Shown: positions 19,645-29,055, numbered from the stretch's first letter. The stretch: 64,000 nucleotides of DNA from Erysipelotrichaceae bacterium 66202529 (GCA_017161075.1 CP046174.1:3534001-3598000); one strand, 5' to 3'. Made by a program: numbers and translations. The notes: a model not told the origin generated them from the sequence alone.

Positions 19645-20296
19645 CCGGCACCTCCAGCATATACCCGATTTTATAAACAGTCTGGATAACGCTGTGCCAG
19701 TTCAGCTTTTTGCGCAGACGCTGTATATGCAGATCCAGCGTTCTTGTCTGCTCATAATCCTCCTCATGCCACAGCTTTTCATACATCGTATCCCGGTACA
19801 GTGCGATATTTTTATTTTGTACCAGATACAGCAGAAGATCAAATTCCTTTTTGGTTAACGGAATCACCGTACCCTTTTTCTTGACAACACGGGTCGCCGT
19901 ATGAATCGTGACATCCAGTACGTGAATTTCCTGCATGCTTTTATGATAGCGGCGCAATACGTTATCTACCCTTGCCAGAAGCTCATCTATGGCAAACGGC
20001 TTTACCAGATAATCATCCGCCCCCATACGCAGTCCCTTGACCCGTTCTTGAACGCTTCCCTTTGCCGTTATAAAAATTACCGGTATTTCCAGCTCAGAAA
20101 GATATTCCATCAGCACATATCCGTTGATTTTCGGAAGCATGATATCCAGCAGAATCAGGTCATAGCTCTGCTTCTCAACCATGCGGGCTCCCTGTTCCCC
20201 GTCCATGGCATAGTCGCACTGATAGCCGATTCGCTTCAAATTCAGCATCATAACCTCCGCAATCGGACGCTCGTCTTCAATGATCAGCAGACGCAT
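19631..20296 (-). CDS. OmpR/PhoB-family response regulator
   Basis: A 221-residue regulator. The receiver domain carries phospho-Asp 51 in LILLDIMLP and a Lys in FITAKGS. The C-terminal winged helix (about 125-220) has LTKKEFDLLLYLVQN and RTLDLHIQRLRKKL. The ATG at 20296 follows AGAGGTG; a 59-codon upstream extension of the frame has no ribosome site and covers the promoter. GATACAA repeats sit at the -35 position of its promoter, so it is probably autoregulated. Confidence 0.95.
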   Translation of the reverse strand: MRLLIIEDERPIAEVMMLNLKRIGYQCDYAMDGEQGARMVEKQSYDLILLDIMLPKINGYVLMEYLSELEIPVIFITAKGSVQERVKGLRMGADDYLVKPFAIDELLARVDNVLRRYHKSMQEIHVLDVTIHTATRVVKKKGTVIPLTKKEFDLLLYLVQNKNIALYRDTMYEKLWHEEDYEQTRTLDLHIQRLRKKLNWHSVIQTVYKIGYMLEVPDEIQ

Positions 20297-20318
20297 TTTA
20301 TCACCTCTCATACTTTCT

Positions 20319-20350
20319 ATTATATCTGATTTTTGTATCCAACTTGTATC
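20319..20350 (-). promoter_or_regulatory. Promoter/operator of the OmpR-type operon: GATACAA direct repeats
   Basis: The minus strand reads GATACAAGTTGGATACAA (complement of 20333-20350, repeat pitch 11 bp), then 8 bases, then a perfect TATAAT at 20319-20324. No ordinary -35 is present, so an activator bound to the repeats is expected. Confidence 0.75.
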
Positions 20351-20605
20351 AGCGCAGGGCTTCACTTGGATACTTATCATTTTATCATAAAACACACAGG
20401 CAAACCATTGCGGCAGCTGCTTCAAAAGGAAAAGACATGCATCCCTATGGCAAACTATTACAAAACTGATCATATTTTATTCTTCCCATATGGAAATCGC
20501 TGCGTTAAACTGTAGGTAGCATGCATACAAAAAGATATCCTTGTGTATGATGATGCATTACGGTGTATACTGAATAAAGATACGTTTGGTACATGGAGGT
20601 GTGTT

Positions 20606-21016
20606 ATGGACTTATTTGACGATGTGCAGCTGGCGCAGGAAAAGCTGGGAATTGATATGGAAGCATTGCTGGAAGCCATGGGAATCAGTGCCTGTGAAGG
20701 GGATCATACGGAGCAGGAGAATATTCTGCTTCATGCCTTTCTTACAGGGTTCTCCACACTTCCGCTCATTCATGTGGAAAATGATGATATCGTAAGAGCC
20801 ATCCTGGATGTACTGCTGCATACATACCGGCTTCCCCTTTCCTTTCTTGCCTCGACGTTTGGTGTGAGTAATACGGATATCACAGCGTTTATGGAGGGAA
20901 AGGATCTTTCTCTGCAAAAAAAATATACACTGTCCGCACAGCTTTGCAGACTCAGCAATCTGCTTTTTCCATTTGCGGAAATGATGAAGGAATTAAAGCA
21001 AAGACAGCCTGAATAA
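20606..21016 (+). CDS. Small HTH-like protein of unknown function
   Basis: A 136-residue, mostly helical soluble protein starting MDLFDDVQLAQEKLG. The part around LPLSFLASTFGVSNTDITAFMEG (about 87-109) reads like a helix-turn-helix of the phage-repressor type, followed by a helical C-terminus. GGAGGTGTGTT precedes the ATG at 20606; the 21 codons upstream in frame lack a site. It stands alone, divergent from the OmpR-type operon. I do not recognise a named family. Confidence 0.7.
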   Translation: MDLFDDVQLAQEKLGIDMEALLEAMGISACEGDHTEQENILLHAFLTGFSTLPLIHVENDDIVRAILDVLLHTYRLPLSFLASTFGVSNTDITAFMEGKDLSLQKKYTLSAQLCRLSNLLFPFAEMMKELKQRQPE

Positions 21017-21476
21017 ACAATAGAACATGATTTTAGATGCGATGATCTATCACGGGAATGCTCTATTCGCATAAAAACGTTAACAGCAGGCTGCAGGGAC
21101 AGCAGCTCCCATACCAAATGGGCTCCTCTGCATAGCCTTTTGATAATCCAATTGGAATATATAAGGGTTTACGTATTCTCCATGCTTATAAATGGCAGCT
21201 GTTATCCTTACCGATTAGACCGTGTTCCCTATGCGCTTTGCATACGCTTGCTCATGTTATTTATATAAGGCCGTGTTCCCTATAGCATTGTAAAAGCCAA
21301 TCCTCCTTGCGTATGGCTGCGGGTATGAATGCATCTTTCCAGTCAGCAATACCCGGAGCAATTCCAATAGGAGAAGCATATGAAAGTGGCTTGTTTCATA
21401 GGAAAAAGGAAGCTGGAAAACAGTGTTTATACAAGCGGTATGCCTGTATGTTAGATATATAAGAATGGAGGTAACT
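21017..21476. other. 460-bp intergenic region with a short direct repeat
   Basis: No gene seen. A 13-base sequence CCGTGTTCCCTAT occurs twice, at 21220-21232 and 21271-21283 (pitch 51 bp). It lies upstream of the glycerophosphodiesterase gene, so the repeats could be regulatory, but nothing else supports that. Confidence 0.4.
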
Positions 21477-23303
21477 ATGAAATCCTGTCTTCAAACATTA
21501 AGAAACATCCGGAATGACTGCCTGTGGGACTGGAAAAGACTGCTGGCCTTTGAAATTGTTTATAAGCTATTTGGTGGACTGGTGCTGCTGCCTTTCTTTC
21601 AGCTGCTCATCCGTAAGAGCCTGGACTTCAGCGGTCTGCAATATTTGAATATGCAGGTGCTTTTTTCCTGGATCCAACGGCCCTTCTCCATCCTGACTGT
21701 TGTTCTGGTACTGCTCCTGCTGGGACTTTATGTATTTTATGAAATTATATTTCTCGTTTTTTATTATGAGCATGCATGGAATAAGCAAGTCTTTACCCTG
21801 CCTGGGCTCCTTATTACCTGTCTGCAGCAGGTACGGCGCACGCTGCATCCAAAAAACTGGTCCATTCTTTTAACGATTCTGTGTCTGCTTCCCTTCTCTG
21901 TGCTGTTACTGAAGCCCTCATCACTTTCCGGTATCCGGATACCGGAGTATTTCATAGATTTTCTTCGGGAAGCAGGTACAAAGTATTACGCCGCCTACCT
22001 CTTAGCGCTGCTGCTTATCAACCTTCTGGCATTTTATATGCTGCATGTGATTGCCGTCTTTCTATTGCAGGATAAAAGCTTTCGTACTGCCTTTCAGGAG
22101 TGCCGGCTGCTGTTGAAAAAACGAAAATGCAGACTGTTGCTTCAAAATCTGATTATGATGGCAGTGGTGGGAATCTTCCTTCTTCTGGTATATGCGTTCG
22201 CAATAGCCCTGCTTGTCCTTTTTGCCGATAAGGAAAATACCGCCTCCAATAGGACAGCCTTTCTCCTTAACTATATGCAATGGAGACAATACGCTGATTT
22301 TCTGTACCCAATCATTCTGTTCAGTATCGGACTCTTTGTCATGCTGTATAATTTCAAAAGCATCTGCGGGTATCAGGAAACACGAGGCGAGGCAAGAAAA
22401 AGAACAATTTCCTGGAAGCAGATTCTGCTTGGAACAGGAGAGCTTATCCTGACTGCTCTGCTCTTAGGGATTTACTTTGATTATCAGGGAAATGTCTATG
22501 AGCGGCTTCAGCTTGCAGAGAAGCCGGTTGCCATTGCAGCCCATCGTGCGGGAACAACCTTTACCCCGGAAAATACACTTCCTGCTCTTGCCTATGCGAT
22601 TCAGGCAAAAGCGGATTATGCGGAAATTGATGTGCAGCAGTCACGGGATAAAAAGCTGTATGTTATGCATGATGTAAATTTCAAGAGAACAGCGGGCGTA
22701 AATAAAAATATCTGGGATGTAGACAGCAGCGAAATCGATACCTATGATGCTGGAAGCTATTTTTCCTATGCGTACAGAAACACGCGATTGCCAAGACTGG
22801 AGGACATGATCAGGAAAGCAGATGGCAATATAAAGCTGATGATCGAGTTAAAGAAAAACGGGCATGAAAAAAATCTCGTAGAGGATACTGTCGCACTTCT
22901 ACAGAAATATAAATTTCAAAAGCAGTGTGTGATTGCCTCTATGGATTTGGAAATTTTGCAGCGTGTGAAAGAAATTGATCCGTCCTTTCAGACCGTATAT
23001 ATCGCGCCGGTAGCTTATGGTAACTACTATGAGCTTCCTTATGTGGATATCTACAGCATTGAATCCACCTTTGTAAATAAAAGTATGCTGCGTGCTCTGC
23101 ATCAGCAGAATAAACAGGTCTTTGTATGGACGGTAAACAGGGATAAGGAATTGCAGCGCCTGCTGTCAATGGATATTGATGGAATCGTAACGGATAATCC
23201 GGAGCTTGCGGCCTTTTATAAGACGGCCAAAGGAAGGGATGTGCTTATATCCGATCTTCTTGCATGGCTGTATCCGCAAAAGGATGAGGCTGTATCCTAC
23301 TAA
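21477..23303 (+). CDS. Membrane glycerophosphodiester phosphodiesterase
   Basis: A 608-residue protein. About residues 1-340 hold some seven hydrophobic helices (the GPDPase membrane domain). The C-terminal ~250 residues are a GDPD barrel with AAHRAGTTFTPENTLPA (catalytic His and Glu), YAEIDVQQS (metal ligands) and VMHD. It should hydrolyse glycerophosphodiesters or lipoteichoic-acid/lipid head groups at the membrane, giving glycerol-3-phosphate and an alcohol. GGAGGTAACT precedes the ATG at 21477; the longer upstream frame has no site. It appears monocistronic. Confidence 0.93.
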   Translation: MKSCLQTLRNIRNDCLWDWKRLLAFEIVYKLFGGLVLLPFFQLLIRKSLDFSGLQYLNMQVLFSWIQRPFSILTVVLVLLLLGLYVFYEIIFLVFYYEHAWNKQVFTLPGLLITCLQQVRRTLHPKNWSILLTILCLLPFSVLLLKPSSLSGIRIPEYFIDFLREAGTKYYAAYLLALLLINLLAFYMLHVIAVFLLQDKSFRTAFQECRLLLKKRKCRLLLQNLIMMAVVGIFLLLVYAFAIALLVLFADKENTASNRTAFLLNYMQWRQYADFLYPIILFSIGLFVMLYNFKSICGYQETRGEARKRTISWKQILLGTGELILTALLLGIYFDYQGNVYERLQLAEKPVAIAAHRAGTTFTPENTLPALAYAIQAKADYAEIDVQQSRDKKLYVMHDVNFKRTAGVNKNIWDVDSSEIDTYDAGSYFSYAYRNTRLPRLEDMIRKADGNIKLMIELKKNGHEKNLVEDTVALLQKYKFQKQCVIASMDLEILQRVKEIDPSFQTVYIAPVAYGNYYELPYVDIYSIESTFVNKSMLRALHQQNKQVFVWTVNRDKELQRLLSMDIDGIVTDNPELAAFYKTAKGRDVLISDLLAWLYPQKDEAVSY

Positions 23304-23429
23304 AGGCGGCTGGCTTTCCTTCCTGCAATATATAAAAACAAAGTATATGAAAATTACGTAAATTTGCGAATATCTGCATTTTTAGAGCTATCCTGTACTA
23401 TGAAATCCTTCACATCTTTGGGTGTAATG

Positions 23430-23480
23430 AAAAAAAGACCTCCAAATCCCTTGAGCTATGCAATCGATTTTGAAGTCTCT
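23430..23480 (-). terminator. Rho-independent terminator
   Basis: A 13-bp imperfect stem (AGACTTCAAAATC with GATTTGGAGGTCT) followed by seven T on the minus strand, about 50 bp after the small gene at 23534. Confidence 0.65.
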
Positions 23481-23533
23481 TAAATTTTAAGTTTCCTATT
23501 CCGGCAGTAGCATTCCTGTGCTTCTGCTCTTTT

Positions 23534-23743
23534 TTACTGTTTATACAGATGCTTTACGGCATCCTCGTACGTTGTGAACACTGTACGGTTGATCTGCGCA
23601 CAATCAATACGGCAGAAGCCGCCACATTCCCCATAGCTGTCAATATGAAAAACAAAGCCGTCGGATGTTGTTTCCACATCTATGACATGCCCGTCATGAA
23701 TCTGTCCTTCATCGATATAATAAACCAATGTGCCTTCCTTCAT
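23534..23743 (-). CDS. Small conserved-looking protein, 69 residues
   Basis: A short soluble protein with a beta-rich start (MKEGTLVYYIDEGQIHDGHVIDVE), a CGGFCRIDC cysteine patch and a helical end. AGGAG lies 9 bases before the ATG at 23743, better placed than for the ATG nine bases upstream. A terminator follows. The spacing and signals indicate a real gene; the function is unknown. Confidence 0.65.
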   Translation of the reverse strand: MKEGTLVYYIDEGQIHDGHVIDVETTSDGFVFHIDSYGECGGFCRIDCAQINRTVFTTYEDAVKHLYKQ

Positions 23744-24004
23744 CACTATCATCTCCTATGTATAGGATATGCAAAAAGCTGAAAAAATACCAGCGATATG
23801 CAAAGCGGCATCACGGATATTCAAAACTACTCCGGTATACAGACAGCAAATACGTTCCGGTATTTTTTTTACATAAAAGAAAGCACGAATACCAGGGATA
23901 GGAAGCATCCTGTATTGGATTGCCTTTACATCCTTATCTATTGTTTTCCAGGAGCTGATGCCTGTATAGCGTAGATAACGCGATGACAGATCACAAAGCG
24001 ATCA

Positions 24005-24427
24005 TTAGACCTTCTGCTTTTCCTTTGCCTCCTCATCCCATTCCTGAATAACTTCCTCCAAAACCGCTGCTGCGGTTTCCACCGTATGCTCACATTTCTT
24101 TTCTTTGCTGTGATATACCGGTTTGATTTTTGCACATAAACGGGAGCCCATTTTATTCTGGAAGGCAATAACCAGCTTCTGTGTCAGAGGCCGGATAAAA
24201 TCACAGTCATGCGCCTTTGTTTCCACATAGCGACTGGAAATTACACAGGCTGCACCGCTTAAAGCACCGCATACATCTCCAATCTGAAAGCCTCCGCCAA
24301 AAGCCGCTGTCATTACCATATCTTTATCATGTAGTCCGAGATCATATACCTCATTGCCTGCACGAATGATGCTTTCGGCACAGTTGTATCCCATCTGATA
24401 ATATTTTACTGCAGTTTCCGCTAACAT
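24005..24427 (-). CDS. C_GCAxxG_C_C family redox-type protein
   Basis: A 140-residue protein of the C_GCAxxG_C_C family. MGYNCAESI is near residue 15, then a Gly-rich GGGFQIGDVCGALSGA at about 44-59, and further cysteines at HDC, LCAK and KKCEH. The conserved cysteines suggest metal or electron-transfer binding; the family's role is not established. GAGAGGAG precedes the ATG. It appears to be a single-gene transcript on the minus strand. Confidence 0.9.
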   Translation of the reverse strand: MLAETAVKYYQMGYNCAESIIRAGNEVYDLGLHDKDMVMTAAFGGGFQIGDVCGALSGAACVISSRYVETKAHDCDFIRPLTQKLVIAFQNKMGSRLCAKIKPVYHSKEKKCEHTVETAAAVLEEVIQEWDEEAKEKQKV

Positions 24428-24663
24428 AGAAAAACTCCTCTCTTTTTCGTTTTTACGTATTCAGTATACCAAAAGTCTGGATTGATTGAAACAGTGATTT
24501 TGTTTTCTTTTCCAGTCAGATATGCAAAGCATTTCTTATGATGTATAAATGCAGATATCGCAAAATACGATACTTCTGCGTTCCTTTAACCATCGCCTGA
24601 TTGGATGGTAAACGACATTACAATAGTATGCTCTGTATAATCATAAACAGAAACGCAGAAAGA

Positions 24664-24685
24664 CTGTCGGACGTAGATCCGACAG
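24664..24685 (-). terminator. Terminator hairpin after the glycyl-radical operon
   Basis: A perfect 8-bp stem CTGTCGGA / TCCGACAG with a 6-base loop, about 40 bp past the activase gene; only a short T tract follows. Confidence 0.6.
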
Positions 24686-24724
24686 CCTGCCTGGAAAACA
24701 GTGTATCTTCCTGGATTTCCTTTT

Positions 24725-25621
24725 CTATCCGCCGATGTTTGCCTGCAATCCCAGCTTGTTGGCAAAGCCCTGATAATACGCAAGATCTTCCTTCTGCAGC
24801 ATTGTTTTGGATAACGTATACGGTTTTCCCATATGCTCATACTTCGTTTTTCCCAGTGTATGATAGGGAAGAAGATTAACCTGCCACACGCCGATGGATT
24901 TCAGATATGTCAGCATATTCTCCAGTAAGCACCTTTCATAATTGAAGCCGGGTATTACAGGAATGCGTACAATGACCTTCTTCGGATCAACCTTTAATAA
25001 ATATTGTAGATTCCCCTTAATGAGGGCGCCGTTTCCTCCGGTTACCGTATGCAGGACAGCATCATCCAAGTGCTTGAAGTCAAACAGAAACAGATCAATC
25101 AGCGGCATCATGGATACCAGCAAATCCCTAGCGTAATTTCCGGTTGTTTCCACTGCGGTATGATAGCCCTCCTTTTTACAGGCCTGCAACAGCTCCCATA
25201 GCGCTGTATGCTGTACAAACGGCTCCCCTCCGCTGAAGGTCACACCCCCACCGGAATTATCATAATAGTCCTTATCCTTGCGAATCTCCTCCATAATCGT
25301 ATCCAGACTCATATCGGTTCCCTGAAATTGTATGGCATCCTGCAGACATGTACGCTCACACTGACGGCAGCCCTGACAGCGTTCCTCATGATACGTGAAG
25401 CGACCCTGTTCAAAGGTGATGGCCTGCATTGGACATACCTGCTCACACTGGCGGCAGCTTACACAGCGTTCCTTATAATGAAACATTGTACTTTCTGCTT
25501 TCTGTGTTTCCGGGTTTGCACACCACGGACAATACAGCGGACATCCCTTTAAAAAGACTGTTGTACGGATACCCGGGCCGTCATGTGTCGCAAACCGTTC
25601 TATATTGGTTACGTTAATCAT
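24725..25621 (-). CDS. Glycyl-radical enzyme activating protein (radical SAM)
   Basis: A 298-residue activase. HDGPGIRT is followed by the radical-SAM cluster motif in GCPLYCPWCANPE (Cys at about 26, 30 and 33). Two ferredoxin-type 4Fe-4S clusters follow (CVSCRQCEQVCP and CQGCRQCERTC, about 53-100), then the SAM-binding SGGEPF. The two extra clusters are typical of activases for non-PFL glycyl radical enzymes. It installs the glycyl radical using S-adenosylmethionine. It overlaps the adjacent enzyme gene by 8 bp, so the pair is dedicated. Confidence 0.95.
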   Translation of the reverse strand: MINVTNIERFATHDGPGIRTTVFLKGCPLYCPWCANPETQKAESTMFHYKERCVSCRQCEQVCPMQAITFEQGRFTYHEERCQGCRQCERTCLQDAIQFQGTDMSLDTIMEEIRKDKDYYDNSGGGVTFSGGEPFVQHTALWELLQACKKEGYHTAVETTGNYARDLLVSMMPLIDLFLFDFKHLDDAVLHTVTGGNGALIKGNLQYLLKVDPKKVIVRIPVIPGFNYERCLLENMLTYLKSIGVWQVNLLPYHTLGKTKYEHMGKPYTLSKTMLQKEDLAYYQGFANKLGLQANIGG

Positions 25622-27884
25622 ACAGCATCCTGCTTAACAGCTCATCCTGTATATCCTTTGTCAGATTCACAAAGACTGCGCTGTAGCCTGCAACACGGAC
25701 TATCAAATCCGGGTAGTTTTCCGGATGCTTCTGGGCGTCCTCCAGTATTCCGTGATCCACAACCGTCACCATCAGCTGACAGCCTCCCTTTTTGAAATAC
25801 GTATCAAACATACTTCTGATCTTTGTACGATCCTCATTGAACATACGCGGCGTAAATTTAATATTCTGTACACTGCCTCCATGATACTTCGCCTGGAAAC
25901 GGCTTAGAGAATTCAGGCAGGCAGTCGGTCCGCTTTTCGCAGCACCGCCCTGCGGATTATTGGCAGGATTCATAAATACTCCTGTTTTTCGTCCATCCAG
26001 ACTGGCAAAGGTCTGATGCCCCCAGTCCGTATTTGTCTGATTGTTGGAAATCACGATCAGATAATATCCCAGACCGGCATCAATTCCACGCTGCCGGATG
26101 CCCTTTGCGACATATTCAAACAGATCGTTTGCCAGTTCATCACATTCCGTTTTATCATTTCCGTATTTATCCACAGTAAGCAAATCCTTGCGGATACGCT
26201 CATAGCCTTCAAAATTGGCAAGCTGTGCCTCATGCAGCTGCGGTAGCGTGTATACCTGATCCTCATAGACCAGCTTGCGAATTGCATACAGCGCATCACT
26301 CGTATTGATATTTCCATAGGTTTCATTGGTACCGCCCAGTATTTCCACACCGCCATCCAGCAATGCCTTTCCGCGAGTGATGCAGTCATCCATCAGAATG
26401 GAGGTAAACAGGAAGGAAACCTCCTGATTCATAACCTCATAGGAGTGCTTCTGTGCTTCCACGCTGAGGTCAAAATAATAAGCAAGCAGCTCCTTATATT
26501 TTGTATAAAGCTCGTCAAAGGTTGTAAAGGCGGAGCAGTCCGGAATGGCTACTGGCCCGTTTTTGGCCTTTCCATCCATCGGATCGATTCCTGCATTCAA
26601 TGTGATGTTGAGAATTTTTAAAAGGTTTAATAAAGTGTTCGGTGTCCCGACGCTTTTTCCCTGAATGACAAATTCCCCGCATCCAAAGGGAACATACTGC
26701 TGTGCTGTTGCACGATCCACACGCATCGCATACATGACGGCATCCACGTTGACATCATCATTGTATAAGGTGGGATACGTAGCACCGGAGCCGATGCAGT
26801 CATATGCCATGTCCAGTATATCGTCCGGTGTGTCCTTGCAGATACGTAAGGTAAACTGCGGTTCCACATAACGGGTATCCCGGCAGACACGCAGACAGAT
26901 GCGGGCAAAGGTATCCGCTTCCTTTGGATGCTCTCTTCCCTCTCCACCGACAATGATGCGGCCGTTTACGGTGGTACGACGGTTTTCTATCATTTTCCAC
27001 AGGGATTTCAGATAACGGTAGGCTTCCTCTTCATCCAGTATGCCATCGTCCAGGTCACGCTGCAGATACGGGCCGAGTACATCATCCATGCGGCCGTAAT
27101 TGATAACTCCAGCGACCAGGGCGTAAATCCAGAACAGCTGCAGTGCCTGATGAAAGGTGGAAGGCTTCTGTGTACGAATGACAGCTAAATCCCTTTCCAT
27201 CAGCTCCAGATCACGAAGCCGCTGAAGGCTAGCAGACTGCTTCGCTTCCCGCACCAGCGCAATCTGGCGGTCAATAACCTCCTGCAGCAGCTGTAAACTA
27301 TCCAGACAGCTGTGTAAAAACGCATTGGATTTTTGTGAACGGATAAGCTCCTTCAATCCCTCCAGCCCATACTCCATCAGCTTTTTGTAATTCAGCATCA
27401 TACCGGACAGGCGCGCAGTTGCCATGAACGGATACGAGCAGTCGATAAAGCGTCCGGTTGTATCCTCATTCAATACATCCGCACAATATATCGCCTTGGT
27501 ATCATGATTTTCCCAATATGCATACAGCGCATCCACTCTTGCACGCTCCTGCTCTGTGTCCAGCTGTTCCTTAAAGGCGCGCAGCTTATGAAAAACGCAG
27601 TAATGTCCAACGCCGCCAATGCTGGTAACACTGCCAAAGCCGATGGGGAGAAAATCCAGACGTCCCGCAAGAAGATCATCGCTTTCAATGCTTCGAAACA
27701 ATGCAGGGAAGATGGTACGCAGACAGCGGATTTCACGCTCTGCCTTATCCATGCCTGCACTGTCCTTATGAGCCTGTGTATAAGCCTCCATGATGGCAAG
27801 CTGTTCCTGTGGTGATTTTTCGCAGGGAATCGGCTTGGATACCTCAACATTCTGCGCCCCGTCAATACTGATTTTCTTTTTCAT
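25614..27884 (-). CDS. Glycyl radical enzyme with unusual GCGE active site
   Basis: A 756-residue glycyl radical enzyme. The radical loop is RVAGYSA near the C-terminus (Gly about 733), and the thiyl Cys is in PFGCGEF (Cys 402, Glu 404). Most dehydratase/lyase members read GCVE; here the middle residue is Gly, and the following segment (VIQGKSVGTPN) differs from choline lyase, hydroxyproline dehydratase and PFL patterns I know, so the substrate is open. It sits between a NanE-type epimerase and its own activase in one operon, suggesting an amino-sugar or sugar-phosphate substrate (inference). It is shorter than the partial enzyme at the left edge is likely to be, and only distantly similar to it. 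Confidence 0.93.
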   Translation of the reverse strand: MKKKISIDGAQNVEVSKPIPCEKSPQEQLAIMEAYTQAHKDSAGMDKAEREIRCLRTIFPALFRSIESDDLLAGRLDFLPIGFGSVTSIGGVGHYCVFHKLRAFKEQLDTEQERARVDALYAYWENHDTKAIYCADVLNEDTTGRFIDCSYPFMATARLSGMMLNYKKLMEYGLEGLKELIRSQKSNAFLHSCLDSLQLLQEVIDRQIALVREAKQSASLQRLRDLELMERDLAVIRTQKPSTFHQALQLFWIYALVAGVINYGRMDDVLGPYLQRDLDDGILDEEEAYRYLKSLWKMIENRRTTVNGRIIVGGEGREHPKEADTFARICLRVCRDTRYVEPQFTLRICKDTPDDILDMAYDCIGSGATYPTLYNDDVNVDAVMYAMRVDRATAQQYVPFGCGEFVIQGKSVGTPNTLLNLLKILNITLNAGIDPMDGKAKNGPVAIPDCSAFTTFDELYTKYKELLAYYFDLSVEAQKHSYEVMNQEVSFLFTSILMDDCITRGKALLDGGVEILGGTNETYGNINTSDALYAIRKLVYEDQVYTLPQLHEAQLANFEGYERIRKDLLTVDKYGNDKTECDELANDLFEYVAKGIRQRGIDAGLGYYLIVISNNQTNTDWGHQTFASLDGRKTGVFMNPANNPQGGAAKSGPTACLNSLSRFQAKYHGGSVQNIKFTPRMFNEDRTKIRSMFDTYFKKGGCQLMVTVVDHGILEDAQKHPENYPDLIVRVAGYSAVFVNLTKDIQDELLSRMLYD

Positions 27885-27914
27885 GCTCCTGTGCCTTCCT
27901 TTCCAATTACGATG

Positions 27915-28664
27915 CTAGTGCTTTGCCTTTTCTGCTTCTCTCCAGTTATCCTGATAACCGCCAAGCAGGTCGACAAAGCGTTTTGCGGTCAGATGCGGAC
28001 GTGTGATAGCACTGCCGACAACGACGGAGTGTGCTCCCAGATAAATGCACTTCATCGCATCCTCCGGTGTATAGATGTGTCCTTCCATCATAACAAAGGC
28101 ATCATCCTTAAAGGTTCTGCACATTTCCGCAAACATACGGTAATCGGCTCCCTCGATATGCTCTGTTTCCTTTGTATAGCCATACAGTGTTGGTGCAACA
28201 ATGTCAGCACCGTTTTCCACAGCGCGAGCAGCCTCCTCCATATTGGATACGTCTGCGAAGATGATTGCCTCCGGAATTTCCTTTTTTACGGTTTTAATCA
28301 GATCCCATGCCTGTGTCTTTTCATGCGTAATCTGTGCTGTGCAATCCAAGGCGATGATTTCAGCTCCTGCCTCCCATACTGCTCTTGCGGCTTCCATGGT
28401 CGGTGTAATGAAGACATCCGTATCATCGTGCCAGATTTTCCATAGCCCGATCATTGGCAGATCCACCTTATCCTTAATTGCTTTGATTTGTTCCGGAGAG
28501 TTTGCACGGATTCCCACCGCACCTGCCCATTTAGCAGCCTCCGCCATTTTTACAACGATGTCATCGGTATAGATTGGGTCATCTTTCTGTACCTGACAGG
28601 ATACGATCAGTCCGTCTTTCAGACTGTCCAGCAATGCTCTTTTCTTAGGATCAGTAGTTTTCAT
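27915..28664 (-). CDS. nanE: N-acetylmannosamine-6-phosphate 2-epimerase-like protein
   Basis: A 249-residue TIM barrel of the NanE family: GLIVSCQ near residue 18, GAVGIRAN, LPMIGLWK with the catalytic-type Lys, FITPT, and MMEGHIYTPEDA with the conserved Glu. NanE interconverts ManNAc-6-P and GlcNAc-6-P in sialic-acid use, yet no sialate lyase, kinase or transporter is nearby. It is instead the first gene of an operon with a glycyl radical enzyme. The real substrate may be a different 6-phosphosugar, so the gene symbol describes the family rather than a proven role. Confidence 0.85.
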   Translation of the reverse strand: MKTTDPKKRALLDSLKDGLIVSCQVQKDDPIYTDDIVVKMAEAAKWAGAVGIRANSPEQIKAIKDKVDLPMIGLWKIWHDDTDVFITPTMEAARAVWEAGAEIIALDCTAQITHEKTQAWDLIKTVKKEIPEAIIFADVSNMEEAARAVENGADIVAPTLYGYTKETEHIEGADYRMFAEMCRTFKDDAFVMMEGHIYTPEDAMKCIYLGAHSVVVGSAITRPHLTAKRFVDLLGGYQDNWREAEKAKH

Positions 28665-28701
28665 TCCATGTTCTCCTTTTCTATGTCCTTACTTCAATTT
28701 T

Positions 28702-28730
28702 ATTATAAAAGCATTTCCAGAGGTTGTCAA
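28702..28730 (-). promoter_or_regulatory. Strong sigma-A promoter of the nanE/glycyl-radical operon
   Basis: A perfect TTGACA and TATAAT with 17-base spacing on the minus strand, ending about 38 bp before the NanE start. Just upstream (28731-28770) is an AT-rich stretch with repeated TGAAAT-like units, a possible repressor site. Confidence 0.85.
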
Positions 28731-28987
28731 TCATTTTATTTCATTTCAATTTATTTTGATTCATAACGATTCACATATGAAGTGATTTCCTATTGGTAAG
28801 TCTGCATTTTTTTGTATATGAATACGGAAGGATGGAAGCTGCATATGACATGATAAGGAACAGGAAAATATATGGTGTGAAATAACCGTTCCAGAATTTT
28901 TGCTGCAGTTCCTTTACAGACACAAAGACTCTACGCCTATAACCAAAGCCAGGTAAGTATCCTGTTATCTTTTTCTTAAACTTATCA

Positions 28988-29018
28988 TTGACCCGGAGTC
29001 AGCTTTCGGTGTTATAGT
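28988..29018 (+). promoter_or_regulatory. MerR-type promoter with 19-bp spacer
   Basis: TTGACC and TATAGT are separated by 19 bases, and the spacer holds an imperfect dyad starting CCGGAGTC, the layout used by MerR-family activators that untwist long spacers. It leads to AGGAGGT and an ATG at 29056 opening only a 13-codon frame. Confidence 0.45.
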
Positions 29019-29055
29019 AAAAGCAAAGGTACAGAAAGCTTTAGGAGGTATCCAT

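Noticed and set aside
23768..23870. Long-range inverted repeat AAAAAATACC / GGTATTTTTT as a terminator
   Set aside because: The arms are about 80 bases apart with no compact stem, so a functional terminator is unlikely.
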